A stretch of DNA of 64,000 nt from Sarcocystis neurona (lineage: Eukaryota > Apicomplexa > Conoidasida > Eucoccidiorida > Sarcocystidae). The position numbers were made by a program, and so were the translations under genes. Below are positions 47,059 to 59,800 of the stretch, one piece after another; within the stretch, counting starts at the first letter, position 1; the number at the start of each line of letters is the position of its first letter. Under the pieces are notes generated by a model. The model saw only the letters and a program-made list of their open reading frames with translations. It was not told where the DNA came from and did not search any database. The stretch is taken from positions 761,023-825,022 of the forward strand of contig KL647301.1 of assembly GCA_000727475.1 (NCBI GenBank), written 5' to 3'.

Positions 47059-47607
47059 TCATGTATACATTTGTTTATTTATGGTCATAAGCATATGTCC
47101 TGAGAAGTTATACGCATCGCTTGATGCACCTCTGTGTACTTGTGCATGTCGCAATACAGAGTCGTTGTGCACCGATTTCTCTGCAGTGACAGCGAGTCCG
47201 CACCTGCAGATTTGCTCCATATAGCGGGTACTACCGAGGAAAAAAAGACCTGGCACAGGTGTCTTCGTTCCTCAGCGGCATGTAAGAGAAGAAGCAATAG
47301 TATCATACAGGGAGGGAGTAATACTGTACGGATATACATACGCACGTATACATGTTGTTGCAGCTAGGAAGAGGTATGGTTGCTGACTATTCTTCTGCTT
47401 CTCCACGTGTTTTTCTCTGACAGTGAAAAAAAGGGCACCCACGAAGACATTAGTACCGCTCACAGGTCTGCGGACCATGGGGACAAACACATACTGCCAC
47501 GCGTGTGTACAAGGAGATCGGTACACATACAAAGCTCCCTCTATTACCATGTAGTCGTACGCAGTACGTGCATACGGGTGATATTCACCCAGACTTTTCA
47601 GCCACAC
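47059..47607 (-). CDS. Hypothetical coding-like segment, minus strand
   Basis: Two overlapping stretches look protein-like: 47607-47272 (for example SLGEYHPYARTAYDYMVIEG and VGALFFTVREKHVEK) and 47256-47059 (SSDAYNFSGHMLMTINKQMY, ending at a stop). A possible acceptor sits at the start of the first (GGCTGAAAAG). The two could belong to one short gene with a small intron between them, but no donor/acceptor pair is compelling. No family recognised. Confidence 0.22.
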
Positions 47608-48599
47608 TTACACGAAGTTACATGACTCGTCTAATACAGGTGTGTGTTTGTGCGTGTACGAGGGAGCCTTGCACAGGCGAATTCACCGAGGTTTAAATGT
47701 GGATAAGCCACACGTCCGCATACATGTGTACGTGTAGCCATCCGAATGGGAATGTATATATTTTGACGTGCTGTGTAAGTGTATGTACATACATATGTAT
47801 ATGCACGTAGGCGCATACGCAGTGCACACTAAGAACGCATATCCGTACAAGCGTATATACATACATGGATATCTATCTACCTATCTGTCCATCTACATGT
47901 ATATGTGGTGCAGGTAAGCACGTGCTTGTCCAGCAACATGCTGTTTCAGTGACGCTTTTTTGTGGGTTCACTAACCGGAAGAGTTTCGTGATAGAAGTCT
48001 GCGCAGGACTACGGTGGCAGTTCCTTAGCGTACCCCCACAGAGTACACACCTAGTTTCCCCATACGAGTTCTCTACATGTTTTTCTTTAGGTGAATCTAT
48101 ATAGAATATAGAACTGCCTGCATACAGGGATCCACGATGAATCTCAACCAATCGCAGCAATGCAGTCCTCGCAGTCTTCCTTGTATACAGTCTTTGAACA
48201 CTTACCAAAGGCTGTGCTAGATTTTTGATACGCAGTGCAGCCCAGATAGCGTATCCTATGTACGCATAATAAGTGCGATGCGTGTAGGTCTAGGTATATA
48301 TACGCACATATCAGTGTAGATAGAGGGAACTCACGTATGACAGGACGTAAGTTTGTGTACAAATATGCCTATGATTATTTTGGTGGACTCTCCATTTATG
48401 CTTCTACGATGTAATGGTTCCCTGCACGGTGCTTGACCTTACGTGATAACGAATTCTTCATAAACACATATGACGCAGGTAGTCCCAGACATACAAGAAA
48501 GAACGTGTATAAGGCAATTACGGAACTCAGGACAGATTACCACTGCCTTTCAGGCTCTAACAATTGCTTAGCGTCTGTAGTACACTCTTACTTCTGATA

Positions 48600-48676
48600 A
48601 CTTGTGCATGTGCCGCAGGCACATACACATATACGTGTGTACACACCTTTCAGCCTTCTACAAATGCTCTTCCTAC

Positions 48677-48707
<31 letters not shown>

Positions 48708-50059
48708 AATAGTCTTTGCAGTCTTGCAGACACGTATGCGGGAAACCCTACGAGACACGCTTTCGCACACTACATATGAGTGTGCATACATATATGTATA
48801 TATACATCTATGTTCACGTACTGATGTGTGTGTCGTGGTATAAACTACACCACCTTCCCTTTCCGCCAGTAAATGCCATTTTCTGATGTTTTTCAACCAC
48901 TGGGCAAGGCAGCTTTGCGTTCCGCCTTTCCCCGCCCCCTTGAAGGGGCATCTGATGTCGATGTTCCGGGTATCTCGGCAGCAGGCTGTCTTCCGTCCTC
49001 GCACACTGTTGTGGTCCGGCCTTCTTTCTGGCGCTGCCTGCTCACGACCTGGCGCCGGCCGGCAGCAAGACCAGCAGCTGCAGCAGCAGCAGTGGTCGCC
49101 GCGGCCACAGCAGCGCAACCACAGCCCCGGCAGCAGCAGCGACTACTGCATGTGCAATAATACTGGAGAGTAGGTCCCCTTCTAGTTGGACAATAAATGC
49201 TCCTGTTGTCACACACACACGCCCGTCACATCATACGGAGGCGTCAGTCTCAAGTGGCTGCATCAGCTGCAGTTGCGACTGCTGCGCCCAGTGCTGCTGC
49301 TGATGCCGCTACTGCTGCTGCTGCTGCTGCCGCTGCTGCTGCCGCTGCTGCTGCCGCTGCTGCTGCTGCTGCCGCTGCTACTCTCTCGCGGAAGAGAAGG
49401 CGGCATGCAGGCTGCTTGCTGCCGGTGAGAACCGCGCATGCGTGTGCTGCTGCTGCTACCGTGTCACCCGCAGACACACGTTGCTCTCAACATTCTCGCT
49501 CTCGGCTGCTGTGTCTGTAGATTTCCATTGAACGGTTGCTGCTTCCTTTTTTGAATTTTTCGTGTTAAGCGCTCCTGCTTGTGGCGCTGCCGTTTCTCCG
49601 CACTACTGTGAGTGCTTGTGCGACTCCTACGCCGGCGGCACCAGCTGCCGTCGCTGTCGCTGATGCTGCAGCAACAACGACTGTGGGGTCTGTCCACCCT
49701 ATGTGCGAAGCTTGCCACTGCTGCTGCTGCTGCCGCTGGTTCTGCTTTTGCTGCTGCTGATCGCGCGCCTCTGCCGTGCCGTTGCTGCTGCTCTCACTGC
49801 TGAACTCCACACCTGCAGCACGCGCTACGACGTCGTCCAGCACAAGCGGAAACATCAACCGGCAACAACGCGATTATATATATGTATGCCCACGTAAACC
49901 ACAACACCAGCCTCAGCAGCAGTGCCTGCTGCTGCGTCAGGCAGCAGAACCGGCAGCGACTACTGCTGCGGCAAGAAGATAGCGGGCGTGGTGGGGCAAC
50001 CAGCAGCAGTAGGACAGCGCCGCAGAAGTGCGCCAACAGGAGCAGCAGAGTCGACAAAG
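48600..50059. other. 5' flank of the MetAP1 gene
   Basis: Holds TATATA at 48676-48715, a plus-strand frame at 48873-49160 (MPFSDVFQPLGKAALRS then Ala-rich), CAG at 49070-49140, and sense-CTG tracts at 49260-49400 and 49710-49800. The CTG tracts look like intron by the polarity rule, so a 5' leader intron of MetAP1 is possible. No promoter element could be identified. Confidence 0.4.
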
Positions 50060-50892
50060 ATGTCTCGTCCTTCTCAGAAAGAGAACGCTGCCGCAGGGGC
50101 TGCGTCGCCTGCGCCGCCAGTCACCCCGACGCCTCCGTCCAAAATAACAGCAAAGGCAGCAGCAGCAGAACACGCAGCAGCAGAAAACGCAAGAGCAGAA
50201 AATGCTGCAGGAGCAGCAACGAAAAATGCAGCAGCAATAGCAGCAAATACAGCAGCAGATGGGTGTGCGTCTGCAGCGGCAGGATCGAGCAAAAAGGAGG
50301 ACCCCGGCAATAACGGTGAGCGGAGCCGAAGCCCCAGCAGTAGCGACAGCCGGGGGAGGAGCAGCAGTGTGAAGAGGGAGGAGAGCAGCTCGAGCAGCAG
50401 CGAGAACTGTAACAGCAGCAGCAACGAGGCCGTTGACGGCGGCAGCAGCGAGTCACGTGACAGCAGCAGCAGGAGCAGTCTCCCGTGCAGCAGCAGCAGC
50501 GAGCGCGGCCCTGAGGAGACGGACGCGCGCAGGTGTAGCAGAAAACGGGAAAGTGAAGAGAGCAGCAGCATGACTGCATGCGAAGGCTGCGGAGCGACCG
50601 TGAAGCCGGTGCTCTCGTGCCCATCCTGTGTTAAACTCGGCATCAGGAACAGCTACTTCTGCAAGCAAGAATGTTTTAAAGCGAGCTGGAAGAAGCACAG
50701 GGAAGTGCATGCGGTGATGCAGCAGTTGCTGGCGCAGCGAGGGGAGCGCGGTGGCGCAGCAGCAGACGCAGAAGGAGGACTGAAAGCAGCAGCAGCAGTT
50801 CAGCTGCAGGATCAACAGCGGCAGCCGATTGACTGGTCCAAGCCGTTTGACGCAAGCGACCCGTCTTCTTGGCAGGGAGATCCTTCCTTGCC
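50060..50892 (+). CDS. MetAP1: MetAP1 exon 1: low-complexity leader and MYND-like zinc finger
   Basis: 277 codons. Residues 1-170 are Ala/Ser/Glu-rich low complexity built on CAG and AGC codons. The C6H2 zinc finger spans about residues 174-217, followed by a Gln/Ala linker and [19 protein letters not shown], which leads to the catalytic fold. In other eukaryotes this finger sits within the first 60 residues and helps ribosome association, so the leader is an insertion of about 160 residues. It ends at a GTAAGC donor, two nucleotides into a codon completed by exon 2. Confidence 0.88.
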
Positions 50893-53800
50893 GTAAGCAA
50901 AATATTTCTATATATACTTTCCTGCCTCAATACGCAGACGCGTCTCTCTCATGTAGAACGTGTATGTATATGTGCGTACGCGTATGTAGTTGACGTAGGT
51001 GTATGTAGGAGGCGTATCCCTCGATACATACGTATATATATATATGTGTATACATCTCCAGTAGCCCAGTTCCTATATATATATATATGTGCTTGCTTGT
51101 GTGTGTGTATTCGTCCGTATGTGTGTGTGTATATGTAAACATATGTATTTCCCTGTGTGAATGTTTGGCATCTATGCTGCCTAGGTACTCGTCTGTAGTA
51201 CACACGTGTAGATGCGACTATATATAGATATATATGCTCGAGTGTGTAGACACGTATGTACTCGTTTGCCTGTCACTAGGTACTGGTCTGTAGTATATAC
51301 GTGTAGATACGACTATATATATATGTATATATCTGCGCTCGACTATATATATGTATATGTACAGGTATACATACGTGTAGTCGTGTGGGTGTCAATGTAG
51401 TCAACTGTCTCGTCTGTTGCTGTCGTTTTGTGTTCTTTTTGCCCAGCGCAAAAATGCGACTGATGAAAGCCGAGCAGTGCATGCGAGGGCTTGTGTGTGT
51501 ATGTCTCTCTCCATGTAAGACGCGCCTGCTTCGGTGACCGCAGCGGCTTGGAGAAGTCTGCGTGCCACCCCGGCCGCTTTCGTCTTCTTCACCTGCGCGT
51601 GTGTGGATCCGTTTCCCTTGCGGTGGGCGCAGCAACTTTTTGAACTTCCGTTTTACGGGCCCGCTGCGGCCGTGGCGCATGCGGCAGTCGCGGCGGAGAA
51701 TCCCGCCGGGTGTCGCTACACCCGACTACGCCTACACCGGCACGCCTTACGCCGAAGAAGCTGAGCGACGCAGGCCTGTCAAAATCCACGTCCACACTGA
51801 GGAAGAAATCGAGGTAGCTCTGCTCCACATACGTCCGCCTACAAAAGTGTGTGTATGCGTAAGTTTTTGTGTGTGTGTAATACACGGGTGTGCCGCACTT
51901 GTGTATGTTTGTGGGCCGGTCTGCGGGTGTGTAGATATAGTGCGTGCGTCTGTATATGTGTGTGTGGACGGGTGGATCCACGGGTGGCTGAGGACATGTT
52001 ATAGAGACGTATATGCGTCAGTTCGCTGGTGGACAGGGTCAACAGTAGAAGAGGGAGCTGCAGTTTCAACGAGAGTGTGTGTGCAGAGAAGCGCAGCAGT
52101 CGTCTGGCAAGACAAGGCGCGCTGGGACCCGCTGCACGTGGTGAGACGGGGTGTACGTACACTCAACGGGGGTGGACGTTGGACTCTTACTGCTGCTGTT
52201 CTTGTTGCGCACCTGTCAAGACTCTGTGACGGCTGTTTTCCCATCTCTCACATTGCTGCTGCTGCTTCACCTGCTGCACGTCGCAGCTGTGCTGCTGCTG
52301 GTCTGCACCGCCTGTTGCTGCAGTGTGACGTCTTGCGTGCGTCCCCCGTGGCGCTTATTGGCCGTGCTTGATCTGCTGCTGTTCTGGTGTTGCGGACGTC
52401 CTGCTGCGGCTGTTCTGCTGCGGCCGTCCTGCCGCTGCCGTTCGGCTGATGCGGCCGTCCTGCTGCTGCTGTTCGGCTGCTGCGGCCGTCCTGCCGCTGC
52501 GGTTCTGCCGCTGCGGCCGTCCTGCTGCTGCTGTTCTGCTGCTCCGACTGTTCTGGTGCAGCTGGTTTGCAGCTACTGCTGTCCTCCTGCTGCTGTTTTG
52601 CAAATGCTGCTGCCATGGTGCCTCCGTTGCGTCCCTCCTCTGCGGCGCTTGACCTCCTCCTGCAGCGGCGCTACGCCACCCGCCCCTCCCACTGCTGGGC
52701 TAGTATTATTCCTGCCTTTACCTCTGGATGCGCGCCTGTTGCTGCGCGGTTTCTGCTGCAGCAGACTAATGTGAACGACCGCTCCCTCCTCCCTGCTGCT
52801 GCACTTGCTGCCATTGTTGGTGCTTCCTTCCCAGCCCCTTCTTCTGTTCATCGGATGCGGCTGCTTTGTGCAAGCTGCCGAAGGCAGCTGCAGGAGACCT
52901 CACTCACTTGTCGCTCTTAAATTCACGTAGTCCCTGCTGGTGTTGCCTGCGCCAAATCTGCAGCTGCTGATGTTCTTGCTGTGGCTGCGTGCAGTGAGTT
53001 TGCTGCTGTGGTGCTGGTACCCTGTGCTCGCGTCCGGTGTGGGTTCGGTGTTGCCGCCGGTGCTGCTGTTGCTGCCGCTCCTACGCTGCTGCAAATGCGC
53101 TTGCTGCTGTGCCTGTCCGTACTTCTGCTGCACCTATTGCTGCGTAGTTGCTACCGCAGTTGGTGCTGCTCCCATCCCTACCTCCGCTGTCCCTCCTGCT
53201 GCTGTTGTTGCTGCGGCTGTTGCTGCTGCAACCTGCTGTTGTTGCTGTTGCTGCCGCTGCTGCTGTTGCTCCTACTGCTGGTGTTGCTGTTGCTGCTGCT
53301 GCGTGTTCAGCGGGTGCGTGCAGCATGCGCACTGGGACGAGAGGCGCTCGACTACGCGCACGGCCTTGTGCGACCAGGTGTCACTACGGAGGAAATTGAT
53401 GAGAAGCTGCATGAATTTATCGTGTCTCGTGGGGCATATCCGTCCCCCCTAAACTACTGCGGCTTCCCTAAGTCCTGCTGCACCTCCGTCAACGAAGTCA
53501 TTTGCCACGGCATCCCCGACATGCGGTAAGACAAGCAAAAAAAGGCGCAGTCCGAGGACAAAAACAACGACCAGTTGACCGCAGACGGCAGAAAGCAGAG
53601 ACGGAGGAAAAACAGCGGGGAGGAAAAGGAGAAGAAAAATACGGAGAGCAGAAGACAAAGACGAAGCGGAAGATGGTCGCCCGTTAGAGTGAGAGAGCAA
53701 CGTTAAGCACAGCAGAAGAACCCATGCGACTGAAGAAGAAGAAGCGACAGCAGCAGCAGCGCCAACAACCGAGCTCAGGTGCCGCATGCCGCACCAGGAC

Positions 53801-56800
53801 GCCGACAGCAGCTGCGCAGCGCAGGCAGCACGTAAATGTATTTGTACCCCATACACACGCCCAGACAGATATGACCACCATACATATATATATATATGTC
53901 CATATGTATATGGAGAGCCATCTTCCCCGTGTATGCATGTGTGTATACGTATAAGGCTGTAGAGAAGTGAACAAATTCATATGCGTATAATATTGGGACG
54001 GGAATCCCTGCATGTATATGTGCGAGTGTGTCCGGGCAAAGGGAGAGACAGCTAGACACTTTCATAGACTACACATGCGTGTACACAGGTACGTGTAGAC
54101 ATAAATATATGTATGGGTATCTTCTCTCTGCAGGCGTGCAGCAGGCGCAGCGCGCTTTCTGGTAGAGGAAGATGCTCCTGATAGCGCCTGCCGCGCAAGA
54201 GCCGTAGTTGACACCGTCCCGCTGCAGCAGCAGCAGCAGCTTCTATCCCCAGGCGGGGCCGACAGGCGCAGTAGGGGGGGAGGAGCAGCAGCAGCAGCCG
54301 CGGAGTGCAGTAACCGCGTCGGCCATTCGCGTGTCCTCCCAACATGAAGAAGAGACATTTGTCCACGAAAAATCTCACACTGGCCGGCCATTTCTCCGTC
54401 TGTGTCTCTCTCCCGGCCTCTGTGTCTGTAAAGTGGCGGGTGGCATGAACTGCGCAGGCGGGCGGTCGTCGCTTGGGCCGCAGGTCACCGTGTCTCCCGG
54501 TCGAGGGGCGCACAGTGTGGGGAAGATATGCGACTCGGTGACTCGTGCATGCAGATCTAGCCGTTGTACGTCTGTTGGCTGCCTTTGTTGTCTATACCCG
54601 TGCAGCAGCAGTTCGGCTCCAGAGAGCTGCGCAGGCACGTAGGCGGAGGCACTTTTATTCGACCGGGGAAGAAGGGCGGGTGACACTATTTTCCTTTGTT
54701 TGTAGACGTGGAGACAGTCGGCTTGATGGACGCATGCGCATCTGTCTACGGCCCAGGAGACAGACACGGGGCTCTTGAATTTCCTGGGCAGCAGCAACGA
54801 CGTCTGGCTCTCTATACCGATATGTTGTCTGGAAGGCTGTCTACGGGAAGACACATGTATATATATGTATGTGTAGGTATGGCGACGCATAAATGTGTAT
54901 GGATAAGCGTGTATATATATGTACGTACGTGTGTGTATATGTATGGATGTACATACGTGTGTGTATATGTATGTGTGCACACGTCTGTAGATGTATGCAT
55001 GCGTCGATGTGCACATGTACATGTATATGTATTTAAGTCGATGTATATATGTATGGATAGGGATGTGTGTGTGTTTATGTATGTGTTTGTGATGCATGGC
55101 CGTCCATCCATTCATACATACGTATACGCGTATATATGTATCTGTGTATGTGTGGATATGCGTAGACCTGGGCATATCGAGGTTTCTTCCTTTAAAGAAG
55201 TGGAACACCTTCGTAGGACGTCTGTCCACATCCACATATATATACATATGTATGCGTAGATCTGTGCGTACTGATGTTTGTTCCTTCGAAGAAGTACAGC
55301 ACATTCCCAGGACGTGTGTCCGTACATATATATATGTATATATACGCAGTCCTATTAATAGTTAGACTCGACACATATATATACGTATATATAGAGAGAG
55401 TGCCGAACAACAGAAGGAAATGGGGAAAGTCTTATCAAGTGACGCTGTGGCTGAATGTTTCCCTCACACGGTGGCCGGCTGTGGACTCGCAGTGGCCACG
55501 TGCCTATCCTCCCTCTGAAACATACGCCAGACACGTTCCCCTATATACAACACACGGCCCTGTACAAGAGATATATAGGTGTCTCTGGTCCTGGCTAGAT
55601 AGAACACAGGTGTTCCTCGCATGCGCGCGTCAACGAAGAAAAAGGCGCATATCTGTTAGCGTGTCTTTCACGTACGTATCGTTACACATGTTGGTGTGTC
55701 TATGTGTGTGTCTTTCCATGTAAATCAAGCTGCCTATTCGCATATATATGTGTAGGGACAAGTGCTTGTGTGCGTCTCTCTTCTTAGTAGATAGGGCCGT
55801 CCACGTCTATGCGTTAACACACACACACATACGTGGGCTTACTGTGTGCGTGTCCTTGTCTATAGATGAAGCTGCACATATACATGTATATATGTGTACT
55901 ACTTGCACGGACATCTGTGTGAGTGTCTTTTTGTGTGGGTCAAGTTTTCTCTTCTCATACGTAAGCACGCATTGTATATTCGTCTGCGTGCATGTCTATA
56001 TATGTTGGTCGAGCTGTCTACGCCCACACATGCAAATATATAGATACACCTGTATGCGTGTGTTTTCGTAGGCAGGTAAAGCTGCCCTTGCCCCTAGACG
56101 CACACATCTATATAAGTAGGTGCATACGTAGTGTGTCTACGCGCATGCATATGCACGTATATATACATGTATATACGTGAAACGTGTCTGCCCTATCTAC
56201 ATAGGGAGAAGCGTATGTGCATATATTCCACGACTCCTCTGTATCTTCTCCCCGGCGTGGGGATCGCTCTTCGGCATTGCCGGAAACGTATACGTGTACC
56301 TGCGTCTCAGTGCTGCCGTGTGGTGGAAAGCATATATATATATATATATCTATATATATGTACGTGTCTGCATATCTGGCTTCTACACGAGTATTGATGT
56401 GGTACTCGTGTGCAGGCCGCTAGAGAAGGGCGATTTACTGAATATTGATGTCACTGTATACTTCCGCGGCATGCACGGCGACCTCAATGAAACGTACGTG
56501 GTGGGAGGAGAGACGGACGAAGATTCAAAGCGGCTTCTGCAGGGGGCCTACCTCTGCCTCGCCGAAGCTATCAAACGTGTAAGTATCTGCCTGCGCGCGC
56601 TACTACTGCTGCTGCTGCATCTCCCGGAAAACTGTGTGCCTGTGCATGCGCGCTGCCCCTGCTGCTGCACGGCTCCCCGGAGAGTGTCTGCCTGTGCACG
56701 CGCGCTGCCCCTGCTGCTTCCTCTCCTTCAGAAGGCTGTGCGCTCGCATGCGGCTGCTGCGTTGTCGCGGTAGGTGCGCGGGTGCATACTGCTGCTGTAG

Positions 56801-59800
56801 CGCCATTGCGAGGGTGTGGGTGCGCGTGCATGCGTCTGCCCCGTCTCCCCTCCACCCTCTACGCGTGTGTGAGTTTCCCAGCCACAGAGAAAACGGACAC
56901 AGCGATAGAGATAGAGATGCGAGTACACAAATTTAAGTGCATATACGTATGTGAACGTGTGCTTCCTCTCTGAAGCGTCACGCGCAGGCCTGTGGCTGCC
57001 GTGAATCCTGTACGTTCGCTGCATGCGTAGTTGTGTGACTCCCGGCGGAGCGTCACTGATGCAGAGAAACGAAAGAGGGCAGCCCAGAGATGAAGAAGGT
57101 GAGGCACTGTCGCGAGACAGGGAGAAGCGGCCCGCTGGGGCCTAGGAGGAGGGGTGTTGCTGCTGCTGGCTTCTTCTTCTGTAGCTGCTCACACGAAAGG
57201 TGGACACGTAGGCATACGGCGGCGTCTCCGTATACGCATGCGTTTTGTATAGACGTCGTTTCACTGCATTCCCGACAAGAAGCGAAGACGAAGGGACAGA
57301 CTGGCTGACGGTAGTGCGGACTACGCTTCGCGTCAGACTCCGTCTGGCTGCAGGAGTCGGGATCTACGCGCTGCTGTTTGCGGGTGCATGCGTCGCGCAG
57401 ACGTTTCCTCTGCAGCCCGCACGAGCCGTTAGCGGGAAAGCTGAAGCTGGCTTTCGCTTCGGTCCGACTGCCCAGCAGCGTGGAGCGGCAGACAGAGAGA
57501 CTGGCCCATGCACACATACGTTTGCAGACAAACGCACGTTTAATAGATATATCTTGACGTGGGACCGACAAAGAGAGGGAGAAACGGAGGGATAGCTAGA
57601 TGCCTACGCACGCATGCAGGAATGCATACACACACAGACGTGTCCGTAGAGAGATAGCGACCGGAAGACAGAAAGGGGCAGCAAGAGAGAGATAGACGAA
57701 TACATCTGCATATGAGACACGTGTGTACGAATATGCGTTCATATGTAGAAGTACACACAAAGAGAGAGACGATAGTTAGACGTGTGCGTGGATGTGTGTA
57801 GATCAGCAAAATGCCCTGTGTAGCACTGAGGCAGACGGACGTAAGGCACGCGACACGGCTTGCTGCATACGCTCTATAAGGTAGAAGCTTTCTAATTTGC
57901 AGATGAATTTGGTAGACTCGTTCTTCTCCTTGTCTGCTCTTCCCGCGGATGCAGGGTGGAAGCTTCGAGTGAAAGAAGACTTGCAAACGCATGCTTCAAA
58001 GTCAGGTGCTTCGTAGCAATTGCAGTCGCGATAGTTGCCGCGCAGAGGAAATCACGCACGAGTATCTATTTTTAGTCCTGCACGGTGCCACTGAGTACCC
58101 TGCACCCTGAGACGACCCATGGCGTGGCTGCTCCTTCTCGCACGCTGCTACCACTGCTGTCCCGGTTTTTCTGTTGCGCCTGGATCCGCCGCTGCAGTTG
58201 ATGTCTGCGGGCGTTGCTGCTGCTGCTGCACTAGCCGTTCTGCTACTCTTGCTCCTGCCTCTTACTCCTGCTGCTGTCACAAGTGCTGCGCTTGCTCCTG
58301 CTGTTGTTGTTCCTGTGGCCGATGCTTCTGCTGCTGTTGCGCCTGCTGCTGTTGCGCCTGCTGCTGTTGCGCCTGCTGCTGTTGCGCCTGCTGCTGAAAA
58401 CATGTTTGTGAGCGTGCTGCGTTGTGGACTGCTTCTGCGTCTCTGCTCTGCAGTGCCGCCCCGGTGTTATGTATCGGCATGTGGGACAGTTTGTCAGCGA
58501 GGTTGCTGATAAATATAAGTAAGTCCGCCGTTGCTGCCACCTGATAAAGGCGTACGTTATCTTCCGGCGTCCTGGCTTTCTTCTCAAGATACACGCACCC
58601 CAGGATCCACTCGCATACATGTTGAGCTGTCACGCCAGGTGTACTCGGGTGTACGTACGCCGCAGATTGAAGTACCTTTTTTGTCATCAGCAGTGAGTCT
58701 GCTGGGCGGCACGCGCAGGTGTACGTACACCTACCGCGTGACATTCTGTCACGACTTTTGCAGGCTCCTCAGCGCCTCGTGTATGACGCGTTGTGTATCA
58801 CTTCCCCTCCTAACTTCGTTGTTATATACGGAGACCTCTCCTGTGTTGATATTTCCCCGTTTGCGCGCTCGTGGGTCCCCTGCCTCGCGTCTGCTGGGCT
58901 GCAGGTACATCGTAGCGCAGGCTCAGTTTCAGCTACTTTCTCATTTTTCTGTTGCCTGTAGAAGTTTTTCTCTTCTCTCCAGTGTCAGCGGCGCGCGTCA
59001 TTCTCTCACTCACTAAGGAACGACGAGGGGTAGCGCACCGTGTGAATATCGAACTATGATGTGCCTTCCGTCGTCAGTCGTGTGGACTCGGGTGTCTGTA
59101 CACTGCAGGGGTCCGCAGGGCACGTAGGGCAGCTTGCCGCCGTCTGGTCGTAACGAGTCTACCTGTCTTTGACCCACACACACACACACACACACAGCCG
59201 TATTAACCACTCACACCCTGGTATAGGTAATAGGTTCGTATATACCTACTGCACGCGCATACATTTATATATATATATGTATATATAGTACTGTGTATAC
59301 ATATACTTGTGTGCTGCGTGCACATGTATATGCATGCCTCTATGTAATACAAGATGTACATATATACTTATGTTGCGTGTATATACATATGTATGGGAGT
59401 ACGACTGAGTGTCCACCACCATACATGTATACATATTTTGACACCGTTTGTATGAGTGTGTGTTTACACTTCACCTCGTTATATATATATATATATGGAT
59501 GGAGAGCGTTTCTGGTGAGTAGGAGACATGCTGAAGGCGGCCCGGCCCGTCTTCATTTAGTGAATGCTCGTGTCCCTCGTTGTAGGGTTGTGCGCATGTA
59601 GTTACAAATATACGAGGAGATGTTTCTTCCTCTGTGCACCTCTGAGTATCTTCTGAGTTGGATATATATCTCCGTGGATCGCACGAAAATGCCTGTATCT
59701 TTTCGACGACCCAGCAGCAGCGCGTTCTGCGGACATCGTCCATACCGGGTGGATGATAACTATCCACCGGTCGTATGCGTTTGTATATGTGCGTCCACGG

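Larger units (their letters stand above)
43500..48600. other. Trinucleotide-repeat-poor intergenic block, second
   Basis: About 5 kb without CAG/CTG tracts, with lower GC than the gene regions. A strand-biased stretch at 43.8-44.5 kb is purine-rich on the plus strand (so Phe/Leu/Ser-rich on the minus). A plus-strand frame at 45172 opens with a hydrophobic leader (RLFVGFLFVVRFVSG). Minus-strand frames at 47.06-47.61 kb look protein-like. No family was recognised. Confidence 0.4.

Noticed and set aside
49922..50059. In-frame upstream ATG for MetAP1
   Set aside because: The added 46 residues are repeat and CAG-derived, and the ATG at 50060 gives a cleaner start; the upstream start remains possible.
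58764..58904. 141-nt open segment with splice-like ends in MetAP1 intronic DNA
   Set aside because: It has no counterpart in the M24 fold and lies between the tentative exon 5 and the VVRSYCGHG exon, which already join in phase; kept only as a possible cassette.
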